Assembly (NCBI RefSeq): GCF_002272785.1
Contig: NZ_MLAS01000015.1
Location: forward strand, 1 to 41,821
Source of the DNA: Helicobacter sp. 13S00477-4
GTDB lineage: Bacteria > Campylobacterota > Campylobacteria > Campylobacterales > Helicobacteraceae
Direction: 5' to 3'
Length of the DNA stretch: 41,821 nucleotides
Made by a program: the position numbers and the translations under genes. Positions within the stretch are counted from its first letter, which is position 1, and the number at the start of each line of letters is the position of its first letter. Below the pieces are notes generated by a model. It did not search any database. It was not told where the DNA came from and saw only the letters and a program-made list of their open reading frames with translations. Positions 18,025 to 26,556 of the stretch are shown piece by piece.

Positions 18025-18426
18025 CAAAAACTTTCTTTTCATATACATTTCACTACATATTGATACATATTTTTATCTTCAAATTTCCTCATTCAGGTAT
18101 TTTATTCTTAAATATAGTTTAATCAAATTGCATATGGTTACATATGATATACCTATCATAACCTATTGCAGTCTTTAAAAAATGGTTACCAAAATGGATT
18201 TTTTTGTAAAAAAAGAAAATTACATTATGCCTATCAAAAGGATAAAATTTAATAATATTCCTGCTTTAATCATTAAGGTATTTAGATTTTAATTCAAAAT
18301 TTATTTTTCTGCATTCTCAAGATTATTGTGCTTGCCTTTTGACTAAAACCTCTAAATGCAGGTATTCTTTTGCTTGTTTTTCATCTTTTGTGTGAATGTT
18401 TGTAATTACTTAACTCAATTCTATTT
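18025..18426. other. 402-base stretch without a convincing gene, after tRNA-Ala
   Basis: No good gene is seen. A 36-codon plus-strand frame beginning ATGGTTACC at about 18182 lacks a ribosome site. On the minus strand 18323-18409 is open for 28 codons and ends KEYLHLEVLVKRQAQ-stop; its composition looks protein-like but it has no start and is closed upstream by a stop. The position next to a tRNA makes a decayed insertion conceivable, but I see no copy of the tRNA 3' end as an attachment repeat. Confidence 0.4.
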
Positions 18427-18942
18427 TCAATCCTTTGTTTTCAATTCATTGAGTGGTTTGAATGCTAAGGATATATCAATATGACAATAACCTTGAGGGT
18501 TTTTTTGCAAGTATTTTTGATGATATGGCTCTGCAGGATAATAGTTTTTGAGTTCTTTGACTTCAGTTTGAATAGGTTTATCATAATAATATTGAATCCT
18601 TTGGATAAAACGATAGATCTTTTCTAAAGTATCATTATTTTGGGTATATATGCCTGTTCGATATTGACTGCCGATATCATTCCCTTGCCTGTTAAGTAAG
18701 GTCGGATCAATGACAGAAAAAAACCTTTGCAATATCTCCTCTAAATCTAGCTTTTGATCGTTATAAACAATTCTAACAGTCTCAACAGCATTGCTCATGC
18801 CTGTACAGACAAGCTCATAGCTTGGATTAGGGATATTTGATTGGGCATAGCCTACCTCACTTTTACACACACCTTCAATAAGGTCAAAATATCCTTGTAA
18901 ACCCCAAAAACAGCCTCCAGCAAGATAAATAGTTTTTAGCAT
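18427..18942 (-). CDS. msrA: Peptide methionine-S-sulfoxide reductase MsrA
   Basis: MsrA repairs oxidised methionine (S-sulfoxide) in proteins using thioredoxin. The 171-residue protein has the signature AGGCFWGLQGYF with nucleophilic C11, then EVGYAQ and GNDIGSQYRTGIY. The later AEPYHQKYLQKNPQGYCHI carries a possible resolving cysteine. It is the short stand-alone form, with no MsrB domain fused. The start ATG at 18942 follows an AAGGAAAGC ribosome site. It is flanked by tRNA-Pro and the gene-poor stretch. Confidence 0.96.
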   Translation of the reverse strand: MLKTIYLAGGCFWGLQGYFDLIEGVCKSEVGYAQSNIPNPSYELVCTGMSNAVETVRIVYNDQKLDLEEILQRFFSVIDPTLLNRQGNDIGSQYRTGIYTQNNDTLEKIYRFIQRIQYYYDKPIQTEVKELKNYYPAEPYHQKYLQKNPQGYCHIDISLAFKPLNELKTKD

Positions 18943-19021
18943 TGCTTTCCTTGTGCAATATTTTAAAAAATGATAATACAGTTATGTTTTTAATTAAATC
19001 TTAATATAAGTGGTAAAAAGA

Positions 19022-19099
19022 TGGTCGGAGTAGCGGGATTCAAACCCACGACCTCACCCACCCCAAGGGTGCACGCTAATCAGGCTGCGCCATACTCCG
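19022..19099 (-). tRNA. tRNA-Pro (GGG)
   Basis: The complement is a 78-base cloverleaf with encoded CCA (19022-19024). The acceptor CGGAGTA pairs with TACTCCG, and the first pair C1:G72 is typical of proline tRNAs. The anticodon stem CACCC/GGGTG pairs perfectly around TTGGGGT, giving GGG. Shifting the loop by one base would give TGG but breaks the stem. Confidence 0.92.
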
Positions 19100-19200
19100 T
19101 AAACAAAGAGAATGCGTATTATATCATTAAAAATTTCTAAAATCCAATGCGAAATTAGAGAAGGGAATTGAAAATTTTCACATTAAAACATAATAATATA

Positions 19201-19215
19201 TGGAATATTTTTTGC
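19201..19215 (+). promoter_or_regulatory. Candidate sigma-54 promoter of flgI
   Basis: TGGAATATTTTTTGC has GG and GC separated by exactly 10 bases, with TGG-A and TTGC matching the TGGCAC-N5-TTGC -24/-12 consensus. The predicted start near 19226 leaves about 30 bases to the flgI ATG. Use of RpoN would put the operon encoding FlgS partly under its own regulon. Confidence 0.45.
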
Positions 19216-19256
19216 TTTATTTTATCTTAAAGTTTAGGATTCTAAGGAGAGAATGA

Positions 19257-20303
19257 ATGCAGCTTTGGAAGCATTTAAGCTATTTTGCTATTGGTTTGGT
19301 TTTTTTATGTTTTTTTAATGTGAATCTTTATGCAGAAAAAATTGGCGATATTGCTAATATTGTAGGCGTAAGGGACAATCAACTTATAGGATATGGATTG
19401 ATCATAGGGCTAAATGGTACAGGAGATAAGACAAGCTCAAAATTTACAATGCAATCCATTGCAAATATGCTTGAAAGTGTGAATGTAAAAATCTCTCCTG
19501 ATGATATCAAATCAAAAAATGTTGCTGCAGTCATGATTACGGCTTCTTTACCTCCATTTGCAAGACAAGGAGATAAAATAGATATTCAAATCTCTTCTAT
19601 AGGAGATGCAAAATCTATTGAAGGGGGTACTTTAGTGATGACTCCATTGACAGCAGTCGATGGAAATATCTATGCCATCGCACAAGGTGCAGTGGCTTTG
19701 GGAAGCTCACAAAATATACTTTCTGGTACTGTAGTGAATGGTGCGACTATAGAACGTGAGATCAGTTATGATCTTTATGACAAAAATGGGATGACTTTGA
19801 GTCTAAAAAAGACAAATTTTCAAAATGCTATTAAGATTCAAAATACCCTTAATAAAATCTTTGGCTCAGATATTGCTATTGCTATTGATCCAAGGACGAT
19901 AAAAATCATTCGTCCTGCTAATCTGAGTATGATAGAGTTTTTGGCATTAGTTCAAGAGGTCAATATTGATTATTCCAATCGAGATAAAATCATCATAGAT
20001 GAAAAATCTGGAACTATTGTAGCAGGCATTGGCATAATTGTTCATCCTGTAGTGGTTACAAGTGGAGATATTACTATTAAAATCACCAAAGAACCTTTAG
20101 ATGATAAAAAAGCTCAAAAGATTGACACCAATAACAGTTTTGATCCTCAAGAAAATATTTTGAGTTCAAATGGTAAGTTTACAACTATCTCAAGTGTAGT
20201 AAAAGCCCTTCAAAAAATGGGAGCGAGTCCAAAAAGTATGATTTCTATCCTTGAAGCAATGAAAAAAAGTGGTGCTATAAGTGCTGAAATTGAGGTTATA
20301 TAA
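19257..20303 (+). CDS. flgI: Flagellar P-ring protein FlgI
   Basis: FlgI forms the periplasmic bushing around the flagellar rod. Residues 1-25 are a signal peptide ending NLYAEK, and the mature start [20 protein letters not shown] is the family hallmark. [31 protein letters not shown] and the C-terminal [20 protein letters not shown] are all present. The 348 residues match FlgI length. AAGGAG precedes the ATG at 19257. The stop shares a base with the next gene start (TAATG). Confidence 0.97.
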   Translation: MQLWKHLSYFAIGLVFLCFFNVNLYAEKIGDIANIVGVRDNQLIGYGLIIGLNGTGDKTSSKFTMQSIANMLESVNVKISPDDIKSKNVAAVMITASLPPFARQGDKIDIQISSIGDAKSIEGGTLVMTPLTAVDGNIYAIAQGAVALGSSQNILSGTVVNGATIEREISYDLYDKNGMTLSLKKTNFQNAIKIQNTLNKIFGSDIAIAIDPRTIKIIRPANLSMIEFLALVQEVNIDYSNRDKIIIDEKSGTIVAGIGIIVHPVVVTSGDITIKITKEPLDDKKAQKIDTNNSFDPQENILSSNGKFTTISSVVKALQKMGASPKSMISILEAMKKSGAISAEIEVI

Positions 20304-20608
20304 TGAACAAGATTGATGCAGGGATGCTTTATAATAATTATAATGTAGATAAGGTATTAAAAAACCAAGATTTAAAAGGCGATGATAAGGTTTTGAAAGA
20401 ACAAACTGATGCTTTTGAGTCTTTAGTATTAAAATTCCTTTTAGATACTTCTTTAAAACTTGATGACCCCCTTTATCCAAAGCAAGCTGGAGGTGAAATC
20501 TATCAATCGATGTATAAAGAAAGCCTTTCAAAACAACTCAGTGGAAGTTTTGGCTACAGCGAATTATTGTTCAATTTCCTCAAAGAGCAACAACTTGGCA
20601 AAAGATGA
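20303..20608 (+). CDS. FlgJ-type flagellar rod-binding protein
   Basis: The 101-residue cytoplasm-to-periplasm rod protein corresponds to the N-terminal rod-binding domain of FlgJ alone, without the muramidase domain, as is usual in epsilonproteobacteria. Seen features are [16 protein letters not shown], a middle [19 protein letters not shown] and the family-typical C-terminal helix. It is coupled to flgI by a one-base overlap and overlaps the flgS start. It probably helps the rod cross the cell wall. Confidence 0.85.
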   Translation: MNKIDAGMLYNNYNVDKVLKNQDLKGDDKVLKEQTDAFESLVLKFLLDTSLKLDDPLYPKQAGGEIYQSMYKESLSKQLSGSFGYSELLFNFLKEQQLGKR

Positions 20609-21671
20609 ATCACAAAATAAAAATATAATCAAACTTCAAGAAGATAAAGAAAGCCAAGATAAAGTTATAGGAAAAGATGTACTTGAAAAAATCAGTTCTC
20701 ATGACAAGAGCGAGTTACTTGGACTTCTAAATGAATTCATCCTCCAAACATATAAGATTGAAAAAGAATTCAAAGACTATAAGGCATTATATGAATGGGT
20801 TATTGAGATTTTACCCCAAGCGATCTGGGTTAGGAACGATGATGAGAGTTTTTTTTATAAAAATACTCTAGCCAATGAAATCCAAGCGACTTTCCAAGAA
20901 GCACAAAAACAAGATTTTAGTGGAGAAATTGAATATGAACAGAAAACTTATTTATTTCAAAGCAATAGAATTCAAAACAAACAAGTCATAACTGCTACAG
21001 ATATCAGTATCCAAAAAAGACAAGAACGTTTAGCAGCTATGGGGAGAGTTTCTGCCCATTTAGCTCATGAGATTCGAAATCCTATTGGATCGATCTCTCT
21101 TCTAACTTCTACTTTAATCAAAAAAGTTGAAAATTCTTCTAAGCCCATTATTCTGGAAATACAAAAAGCCTTATGGCGAGTCGAACGGATTATAAGTGCG
21201 ACTTTATTGTTTTCTAAAGGGGTAAATATTCATAAAACATTACATCGATTATCCGAACTACAGGGTGATATTGAAGAAGCTATTGAGCAATACACTTATT
21301 CTAAACAAATAGAATTTTTATTTGACCTTGAGGAAAAGGAGGCATTCTTTGATTTCAATCTGATGGGTATTGTATTGCAAAATTTTATTTACAATGCCAT
21401 TGATGCGATTGAAGATGCAGATATTTTGAGCGGTACAATCAAACTTGAGGCAAAAATCATTGATGGGTGTATTATTTTTAATATTACAGACAATGGCAAA
21501 GCTGTGGAAAATAAGAAACTACTTTTTGAACCTTTTGAAACAACTAAACTCAAAGGAAATGGCTTAGGACTTGCACTATCATTACAAATCACAGAGGCTC
21601 ATGGGGGCAGTATTGAACTCTTAGAAAATCAAGATAAAGTTTTTCAAATCAAGATTCCAAATTGCTTATGA
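20595..21671 (+). CDS. flgS: Flagellar sensor histidine kinase FlgS
   Basis: FlgS is a soluble kinase that phosphorylates FlgR to activate RpoN-dependent flagellar genes. The 358-residue form, counted from a TTG at 20595 preceded by AAAGAG, has a PAS-like/sensor region (about 45-140) and a dimerisation helix with H158 in HLAHEIRNP. The ATPase domain has the N-box [16 protein letters not shown] and GNGLGLALS. No membrane helix is seen. The frame is open upstream to an ATG at 20460, but that part lies inside the FlgJ-type gene and looks like chance. No ATG exists between there and the H-box, so a non-ATG start is the best reading. Position after flgI and before napA matches H. pylori. Confidence 0.88.
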   Translation: MAKDESQNKNIIKLQEDKESQDKVIGKDVLEKISSHDKSELLGLLNEFILQTYKIEKEFKDYKALYEWVIEILPQAIWVRNDDESFFYKNTLANEIQATFQEAQKQDFSGEIEYEQKTYLFQSNRIQNKQVITATDISIQKRQERLAAMGRVSAHLAHEIRNPIGSISLLTSTLIKKVENSSKPIILEIQKALWRVERIISATLLFSKGVNIHKTLHRLSELQGDIEEAIEQYTYSKQIEFLFDLEEKEAFFDFNLMGIVLQNFIYNAIDAIEDADILSGTIKLEAKIIDGCIIFNITDNGKAVENKKLLFEPFETTKLKGNGLGLALSLQITEAHGGSIELLENQDKVFQIKIPNCL

Positions 21672-21749
21672 AACCAATTTATTTACCATTGTAATATATT
21701 ATAAAATAATTATCTTAAATGATAAAATTTTTCCAAATAAGGAATCTAA

Positions 21750-22184
21750 ATGAAAACTATTGAGCTACTAAAACAACTCCAAGCTGATTCTATTGTGCTT
21801 TTTATGAAAGTGCATAATTTTCATTGGAATGTAAAAGGTTCAGATTTCTATCATACACATAAAGCCACTGAAAAAATCTATGAAGAGTTTGCTGATATGT
21901 TTGATGATATTGCTGAAAGGATTGTTCAACTGGGCGAAAAACCTGTAGTAACGCTAAGTGAAGCTATAAAAACTGCCAAAGTAAAAGAAGAAACCAAAAC
22001 AAATTTTAAATCCAATGAAGTTTTTAAAGACATTTTAAAAGATTATGAATATCTTGAAAAAGAGTTCAAAAAGCTATCTGAACATGCAGATAAAGATAAT
22101 GATAAAGTAACAGCTGCTTATGCTGATGAAAATACAGCAAAATTGCAAAAATCTATTTGGATGCTCAAAGCACATTTGAGTTAA
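21750..22184 (+). CDS. napA: Neutrophil-activating protein, Dps-family miniferritin
   Basis: NapA forms a hollow dodecamer that oxidises and stores iron and protects DNA. In H. pylori it also activates leukocytes when released. The 144-residue protein shows the Dps ferroxidase residues in HNFHWNVKG and [22 protein letters not shown], located at the dimer interface, and the C-terminal helix [11 protein letters not shown]. It is closely similar along its length to H. pylori NapA as I remember it. AAGGAATCTAAATG gives a clear start. A palindrome TTATC-N6-GATAA (21710-21725) lies in the promoter region. A hairpin terminator follows. Confidence 0.98.
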   Translation: MKTIELLKQLQADSIVLFMKVHNFHWNVKGSDFYHTHKATEKIYEEFADMFDDIAERIVQLGEKPVVTLSEAIKTAKVKEETKTNFKSNEVFKDILKDYEYLEKEFKKLSEHADKDNDKVTAAYADENTAKLQKSIWMLKAHLS

Positions 22185-22188
22185 TTTC

Positions 22189-22215
22189 TGGGACTTTGTC
22201 CCATTTTATTTCTTA
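22189..22215 (+). terminator. Intrinsic terminator after napA
   Basis: TGGGAC-TTT-GTCCCA (22189-22203) is a perfect six-pair stem with a three-base loop, followed by a T-rich run. It starts 5 bases after the napA stop. Confidence 0.75.
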
Positions 22216-22250
22216 ATTCCTAGAATTGATTTTTTAAAGTTTAAGAAATA

Positions 22251-22269
22251 CCCCCCCCCCCCTTTTTTT
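22251..22269. repeat. C12 T7 homopolymer tract upstream of hisD
   Basis: Twelve consecutive C (22251-22262) are followed directly by seven T. It is the only C or G run of this length in the window. It lies about 25 bases upstream of the hisD extended -10, i.e. around -55 to -37 relative to the predicted start. Runs of this length slip during replication in Helicobacter and change promoter strength or frame. Confidence 0.95.
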
Positions 22270-22290
22270 CCTCTATTATCATTTTTATTG

Positions 22291-22299
22291 TGTTATAAT
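22291..22299 (+). promoter_or_regulatory. Extended -10 promoter of the hisD operon
   Basis: TGTTATAAT is a perfect TGn-TATAAT extended -10, predicting a start near 22306 and a leader of about 23 bases. The -35 window (about 22271-22276) has no consensus, so the upstream homopolymer could influence polymerase contacts. Confidence 0.6.
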
Positions 22300-22328
22300 A
22301 ATTCCAATGAAGCTTGATAGGGTATGCG

Positions 22329-23627
22329 ATGATAAGGATATTGAATACTGATGATTTAGATTTTGAACAACAATTCAAACTTTTGCTAAATCGTGGCAAA
22401 CTTGATATGAAAGTAGCAACTCAAAAAGCACAATGTTTGCTTGATGAGATTTTAAATACAGGTATTCAAGCAGTGATTGAACATATCAATAAATTTGATA
22501 GCTGGAATCCTAAAAACATCCAAGATATCTCCATTGATCCTAAAGAATGCAAAAAAGCATATGAAAAACTAGATAAAAGCACACAAAAAGCATTGCATAC
22601 AGCTTATGAAAGGATATATGCCTTTCATTCAAAACAAAAACCAAAAACTTGGTTGGATTTAGAAGAAAATGGAAGCATGACAGGTCAAAAAGTAACCCCT
22701 GTAGATAGAGCAGGACTCTATATTCCGGGTGGAAAGGCAGCTTATCCAAGTTCTTTGTTGATGAATGCAATACCTGCAATAGTCGCTGGAGTAAAAGAAA
22801 TCCTAATTTGTACCCCCACGCCAAATAATCAACCCAATGAAATTTTACTTGCTACAGCTTATATTTGCAAAATTCAAGAGATGTATAAAGTTGGTGGAGC
22901 GAGTGCGATTGGGCTTATGGCTTATGGAATTGATGGGATAAAAAAAGTAGATGTCATCACAGGCCCAGGAAATATATATGTTGCAGCCGCAAAAAAAATT
23001 GTTTTTGGCGAAGTTTCTATTGATATGATTGCAGGTCCAAGTGAAATTGCCATCATCGCTCATAAAGATCAAAATGCTAAATATATAGCCCATGATTTAC
23101 TTTCTCAAGCAGAACATGATGAAATGGCAAGTTCAATCCTAATCACTCCAAGCACTGCATTAGCAACAGAAGTAACTAAAAATCTTTATGAAATACTCCC
23201 TATTTTAGAACGCGAAAATATCGCAAGAAAAAGCATTGAAAATCGTGCTATGATTATCATAGCAAAGGATTTGGATGAATGTATAGATTTAAGTAATCAG
23301 CTTGCACCAGAACATTTGGAAATACTCACCAAAAACCCTTTTGAGCTTTTGAGTAAAATCAAACACGCAGGTGCAATCTTTTTTGGAGAAAATACCCCTG
23401 AGCCTATAGGAGACTATCTTGCAGGTCCTAATCATACTTTGCCTACAGGTGGTGGAGCAAGGTTTTTTTCTCCTTTAAGCACAGAGCATTTTATGAAAAA
23501 AAGCTCTATCATTAGTTTTTCAAGACAAGCTATCTTGGAGTTTGGTGAGGATTGTGCTAAATTGGCTCATTTAGAAGGACTTGGAGCACATCAAAAAGCG
23601 ATTTTAGCTAGAATAAAGGAGCAATAA
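22329..23627 (+). CDS. hisD: Histidinol dehydrogenase
   Basis: HisD performs the last two oxidations of histidine synthesis, histidinol to histidine with two NAD+. The 432-residue protein carries the zinc ligands Q260 and H263 in SQAEHDEMASS. The catalytic pair E328-H329 is in APEHLEIL, with VDRAGLYIPGGKAAYPSS, DVITGPGN and LPTGGGARFFSPLS also present. I chose the ATG at 22329; an in-frame TTG at 22314 would add five residues. No other his gene is in the window, so the pathway is dispersed. The stop shares a base with the next start (TAATG), making hisD the first gene of a nine-gene unit. H. pylori has no hisD at this place. Confidence 0.97.
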   Translation: MIRILNTDDLDFEQQFKLLLNRGKLDMKVATQKAQCLLDEILNTGIQAVIEHINKFDSWNPKNIQDISIDPKECKKAYEKLDKSTQKALHTAYERIYAFHSKQKPKTWLDLEENGSMTGQKVTPVDRAGLYIPGGKAAYPSSLLMNAIPAIVAGVKEILICTPTPNNQPNEILLATAYICKIQEMYKVGGASAIGLMAYGIDGIKKVDVITGPGNIYVAAAKKIVFGEVSIDMIAGPSEIAIIAHKDQNAKYIAHDLLSQAEHDEMASSILITPSTALATEVTKNLYEILPILERENIARKSIENRAMIIIAKDLDECIDLSNQLAPEHLEILTKNPFELLSKIKHAGAIFFGENTPEPIGDYLAGPNHTLPTGGGARFFSPLSTEHFMKKSSIISFSRQAILEFGEDCAKLAHLEGLGAHQKAILARIKEQ

Positions 23628-23914
23628 TGTGGGAAGAATTTGATAATCTTGAAGTATTAGAAGGTAGTCCTATTGAAAAATGGAAGGATGTTATTTTCAA
23701 TGCAAGCCGTAACCTCGCAAGCATGGAGCTTGAAAGATTACTTGAATTACAAGCTATTTATGAGCTGATGTTTGAAGAATTCCAACTTGAAGGAAAACTC
23801 AAAGAAATGTATATGAGGATACAAGAGGAGTCTGATTTTCAAGAAAAAGTAAAGCATCATAAAAACAACATTGCTATTGAATCAATGGCTAAGATTTTAA
23901 GTGAAAATGAGTAA
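23627..23914 (+). CDS. HP0242-like small helical protein
   Basis: This 95-residue protein is all-helical and highly charged, with no signal peptide. It resembles, by memory, the H. pylori protein HP0242: LEVLEGSPIEKWKDVIF near the start, MELERLLELQ in the middle and IESMAKILSENE at the end. HP0242 is known structurally as an intertwined homodimer of unusual topology and has no assigned function. It is coupled to hisD by a one-base overlap and overlaps the next gene by 8 bases. Placement ahead of the HP0241-like/ispB/hemA genes is conserved with H. pylori. Confidence 0.8.
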   Translation: MWEEFDNLEVLEGSPIEKWKDVIFNASRNLASMELERLLELQAIYELMFEEFQLEGKLKEMYMRIQEESDFQEKVKHHKNNIAIESMAKILSENE

Positions 23915-24296
23915 AATATTTTTTTTAGTTTTTTTTGCAGTGCTTGGCTTTTGTAAAGAACCTATTTGGAACTTTGATAAAAATATCATTCTAAAAAAAG
24001 ATGAGGTTTATAAGGGTTTTGCTTATGAAGAAAATTTAAAAAAGCCCCTTATTTTAAGGTGGACATTGTATAAAAATAATGGTCTTGTAGTGCTTTTGAA
24101 TTATGATAAATTCCCTTATCAATTTATCTTATATAAAGATTACCAAAGGGATACTTTCAAACTTCCATTATTTGTAAATAATGGATCAGACAAAACTTCA
24201 TTTTTATATATTTCATTCAAAGATTTTGATCAAAAAGCAAATACAGCTTCATTATGGATAGGTATTTCTGGGGAAGCTAATTTTTTATCAAAATAG
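23907..24296 (+). CDS. HP0241-like exported protein
   Basis: The 129-residue product starts at the ATG at 23907; a GTG two codons earlier is possible. It begins with a signal peptide (MSKIFFLVFFAVLGFC) and could be cleaved near CKEP. The mature part is beta-rich with many aromatic residues (WNFDKN, LRWTLYKNNG, DKFPYQFILY), suggesting a small periplasmic beta-sandwich. The cysteine near the signal end does not make a convincing lipobox. Function is unknown. Position between the HP0242-like gene and the polyprenyl synthase is as in H. pylori. Confidence 0.75.
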   Translation: MSKIFFLVFFAVLGFCKEPIWNFDKNIILKKDEVYKGFAYEENLKKPLILRWTLYKNNGLVVLLNYDKFPYQFILYKDYQRDTFKLPLFVNNGSDKTSFLYISFKDFDQKANTASLWIGISGEANFLSK

Positions 24297-24310
24297 GGAG
24301 ATAAGATATA

Positions 24311-25204
24311 ATGTTAGGACAAATAGAAAAAAAAATACAAAATTTTATGCAAGAAATTGCCAATATAAATATAGAACAACTTTTTTCACAAATCATATCT
24401 GGAAAAATGCTTCGAAGTAAACTTATCTTAGCTATATGTCCTCATCATCCTAAAGTTATTGAACTATGTGCCATCATTGAAATGATACAAAGTGCTTCTT
24501 TATTACACGATGATGTGATTGATGAATCTGAAATTCGTCGAGGCAAACCTTCTTTAAACGCATCATTTGGAAATAAAAATGCTATTATGCTTGGTGATGT
24601 TCTTTATTCTAAAGCATTTTTTGAACTCACAAAAATGGATCAAAGAATTGCACAAAGTATTTCAAATGCAGTTATTGAGCTTTCAAGAGGTGAAATTGAT
24701 GATGTATATCTATCTGAAAATTTCAATCCTAGTCAAGAAAAATATTTTCAAATGCTCAGGGATAAAACAGCCTCTTTGATTGGTGCAAGTGCAGAATGTG
24801 GTGCTATTTTAGCTGGACTTGATGATGTGAAATATAAAAACTATGGGATCAATTTAGGGATTGCATTTCAAATCATTGATGATGTTTTGGATGTCAAAGG
24901 GGATAGGGAAACTTTAGGAAAACCTTCAATGAGAGATTTTAAAGAAGGAAAAACAACGTTGCCATATATCTTTTTATATGAAAATCTCCCTGAAAATCAA
25001 AAGAAAATCTTAGTTTCTTATTTCCGACAAGATAGTCCAAAAATTGATGAATGGTTAAAAGAACATTTCAATAAATACAATATCATACATTCAGTGATTG
25101 ACCAAGCAATAAGATATGGTGATTTAGCTATTGCTTCGATTAAAGACCAAAAAAATCATTTGCTTGAAGAAATAGTTGATAAAATGATATATAGGGAGTT
25201 TTAA
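24311..25204 (+). CDS. ispB: Polyprenyl (octaprenyl-type) diphosphate synthase
   Basis: The enzyme elongates farnesyl diphosphate with isopentenyl diphosphate to the quinone side chain. The 297-residue trans-prenyltransferase has the first aspartate-rich motif HDDVIDESEIRRGKP (D67, D68, D71), the ARM-like GKMLRSKL, and the second motif FQIIDDVLDVKGD. The small residues ahead of the first motif (QSASLLHDD) suit long-chain products. Quinone product length cannot be read with certainty. Its stop is fused with the hemA start (TAATG). Confidence 0.9.
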   Translation: MLGQIEKKIQNFMQEIANINIEQLFSQIISGKMLRSKLILAICPHHPKVIELCAIIEMIQSASLLHDDVIDESEIRRGKPSLNASFGNKNAIMLGDVLYSKAFFELTKMDQRIAQSISNAVIELSRGEIDDVYLSENFNPSQEKYFQMLRDKTASLIGASAECGAILAGLDDVKYKNYGINLGIAFQIIDDVLDVKGDRETLGKPSMRDFKEGKTTLPYIFLYENLPENQKKILVSYFRQDSPKIDEWLKEHFNKYNIIHSVIDQAIRYGDLAIASIKDQKNHLLEEIVDKMIYREF

Positions 25205-26535
25205 TGGAGCAGTTAGCAGGGTTTTTAGCGATTAGCTTTTCGCATAAAAGTACTCAAATTGATATAAGAGAAAAAATTGCTTTCAGTACAACTCAAGAAA
25301 TAAAATCTTTTTTACAAAACTTAAAAATTGAAAATAAAAATATTCAAGAAGTTGTTTTGCTCTCAACTTGTAATCGTGTAGAAATTTATATTTATACTCC
25401 TGAATTTGAAGACACAAAAAAATTTGTGATAACAAAATTATCTAAAAAAAAATCTATTGATTTTGAAGAACTTCAAAAAAATGCTGATATTTATACCAAT
25501 CAAGAAGCCATCCATCATGTTTTTTGTGTAGCTAGTAGTTTAGATAGTATTGTAGTAGGAGAAACTCAGATTGCTGGACAACTTAAAAGTGCTTATAAAT
25601 TTTGCTTTGACAATCAATTGTGTGGCAAAAATCTTACTCGTCTTATCCATTTTGCCTTTCGATGTGCAGCTGCAGTAAGGAATTCTACTCAAATTTCAAA
25701 TAATTCTATATCGGTAGCTTCTCTAGCAGCAAAAGAAGCTAATTCCTTGTTAGAAAAAAATGGCATAAAAGATAAAATTGCAGTTGTAATAGGTGTAGGC
25801 GAAATGGGGAGTTTGACGAGCAAACATTTGCTCCATTATGGTTATCGTATTTTATTGCTCAATCGCAATAAACAAAAAGCTCTTGTTTTAGCCGAAGAAT
25901 TAAATAGTGAATATAACGATAAAATAGAAGTAAAAAATTTCTCTGAATTACCTACGCTCATCAATCAATATCCATTATTGTTTTGTGCGACTTCTGCGAC
26001 TCAATTTATTATTTTGGATTCTATGGTAGAGGATGTGGATTTTAAACGTTTTTGGTTTGATCTTTCTGTGCCTAGAAATATCCAAAACCCTCAAATAGAT
26101 AAAATCCATTTGTTTGATGTTGATGATTTACAACAAGTGGCTGATGAAAATCTTGAAAGCAGAAAAAAAAATACAATTAAAGCTTATGAAATTGTAGGTC
26201 AACATACATTAGATTTTTCTAAATGGCTCCAAAGTCTAGGGATAGACCCTCTCATAAAAAAGCTTCGCGAACTGGCTAAAAATGCTTCTTTAAAAGAATT
26301 AGAACGCTCTATAAAAAAAGGATTTTTGCCTAAAGAATATGAAGAAAATGTTGCAAAAATTTTACATAGTGCATTCAATGTATTTTTACACCAACCTACT
26401 ATCAATCTCAAAAAAATTTCAGACAAAGAAGAAGCCGATCCTATCATTGAAGCTCTTAAAACTATTTTTGACATTAATGATGAGGTAGTATTGATAAATC
26501 GATACAAATGTGAATATGACACAATTTTACATTAA
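25204..26535 (+). CDS. hemA: Glutamyl-tRNA reductase
   Basis: HemA reduces glutamyl-tRNA to glutamate-1-semialdehyde, the committed step of C5 haem synthesis. The 443-residue protein has catalytic C56 in LLSTCNRVEIYIY, the DSIVVGETQIAGQLK active-site loop and the NADPH-binding VIGVGEMGSL. A long C-terminal helical dimerisation region completes it. ATG overlaps the ispB stop. hemC is three genes downstream in the same unit. Confidence 0.97.
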   Translation: MEQLAGFLAISFSHKSTQIDIREKIAFSTTQEIKSFLQNLKIENKNIQEVVLLSTCNRVEIYIYTPEFEDTKKFVITKLSKKKSIDFEELQKNADIYTNQEAIHHVFCVASSLDSIVVGETQIAGQLKSAYKFCFDNQLCGKNLTRLIHFAFRCAAAVRNSTQISNNSISVASLAAKEANSLLEKNGIKDKIAVVIGVGEMGSLTSKHLLHYGYRILLLNRNKQKALVLAEELNSEYNDKIEVKNFSELPTLINQYPLLFCATSATQFIILDSMVEDVDFKRFWFDLSVPRNIQNPQIDKIHLFDVDDLQQVADENLESRKKNTIKAYEIVGQHTLDFSKWLQSLGIDPLIKKLRELAKNASLKELERSIKKGFLPKEYEENVAKILHSAFNVFLHQPTINLKKISDKEEADPIIEALKTIFDINDEVVLINRYKCEYDTILH

Positions 26536-26556
26536 TTAAAATCAAAAAGGATTCAA

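Noticed and set aside
17949-18426. Integrated element at tRNA-Ala
   Set aside because: No integrase gene and no repeated copy of the tRNA 3' end were seen in the window.
20460-20594. N-terminal extension of FlgS to the ATG at 20460
   Set aside because: It lies wholly inside the FlgJ-type gene in another frame and its residues look unlike a kinase N-terminus.
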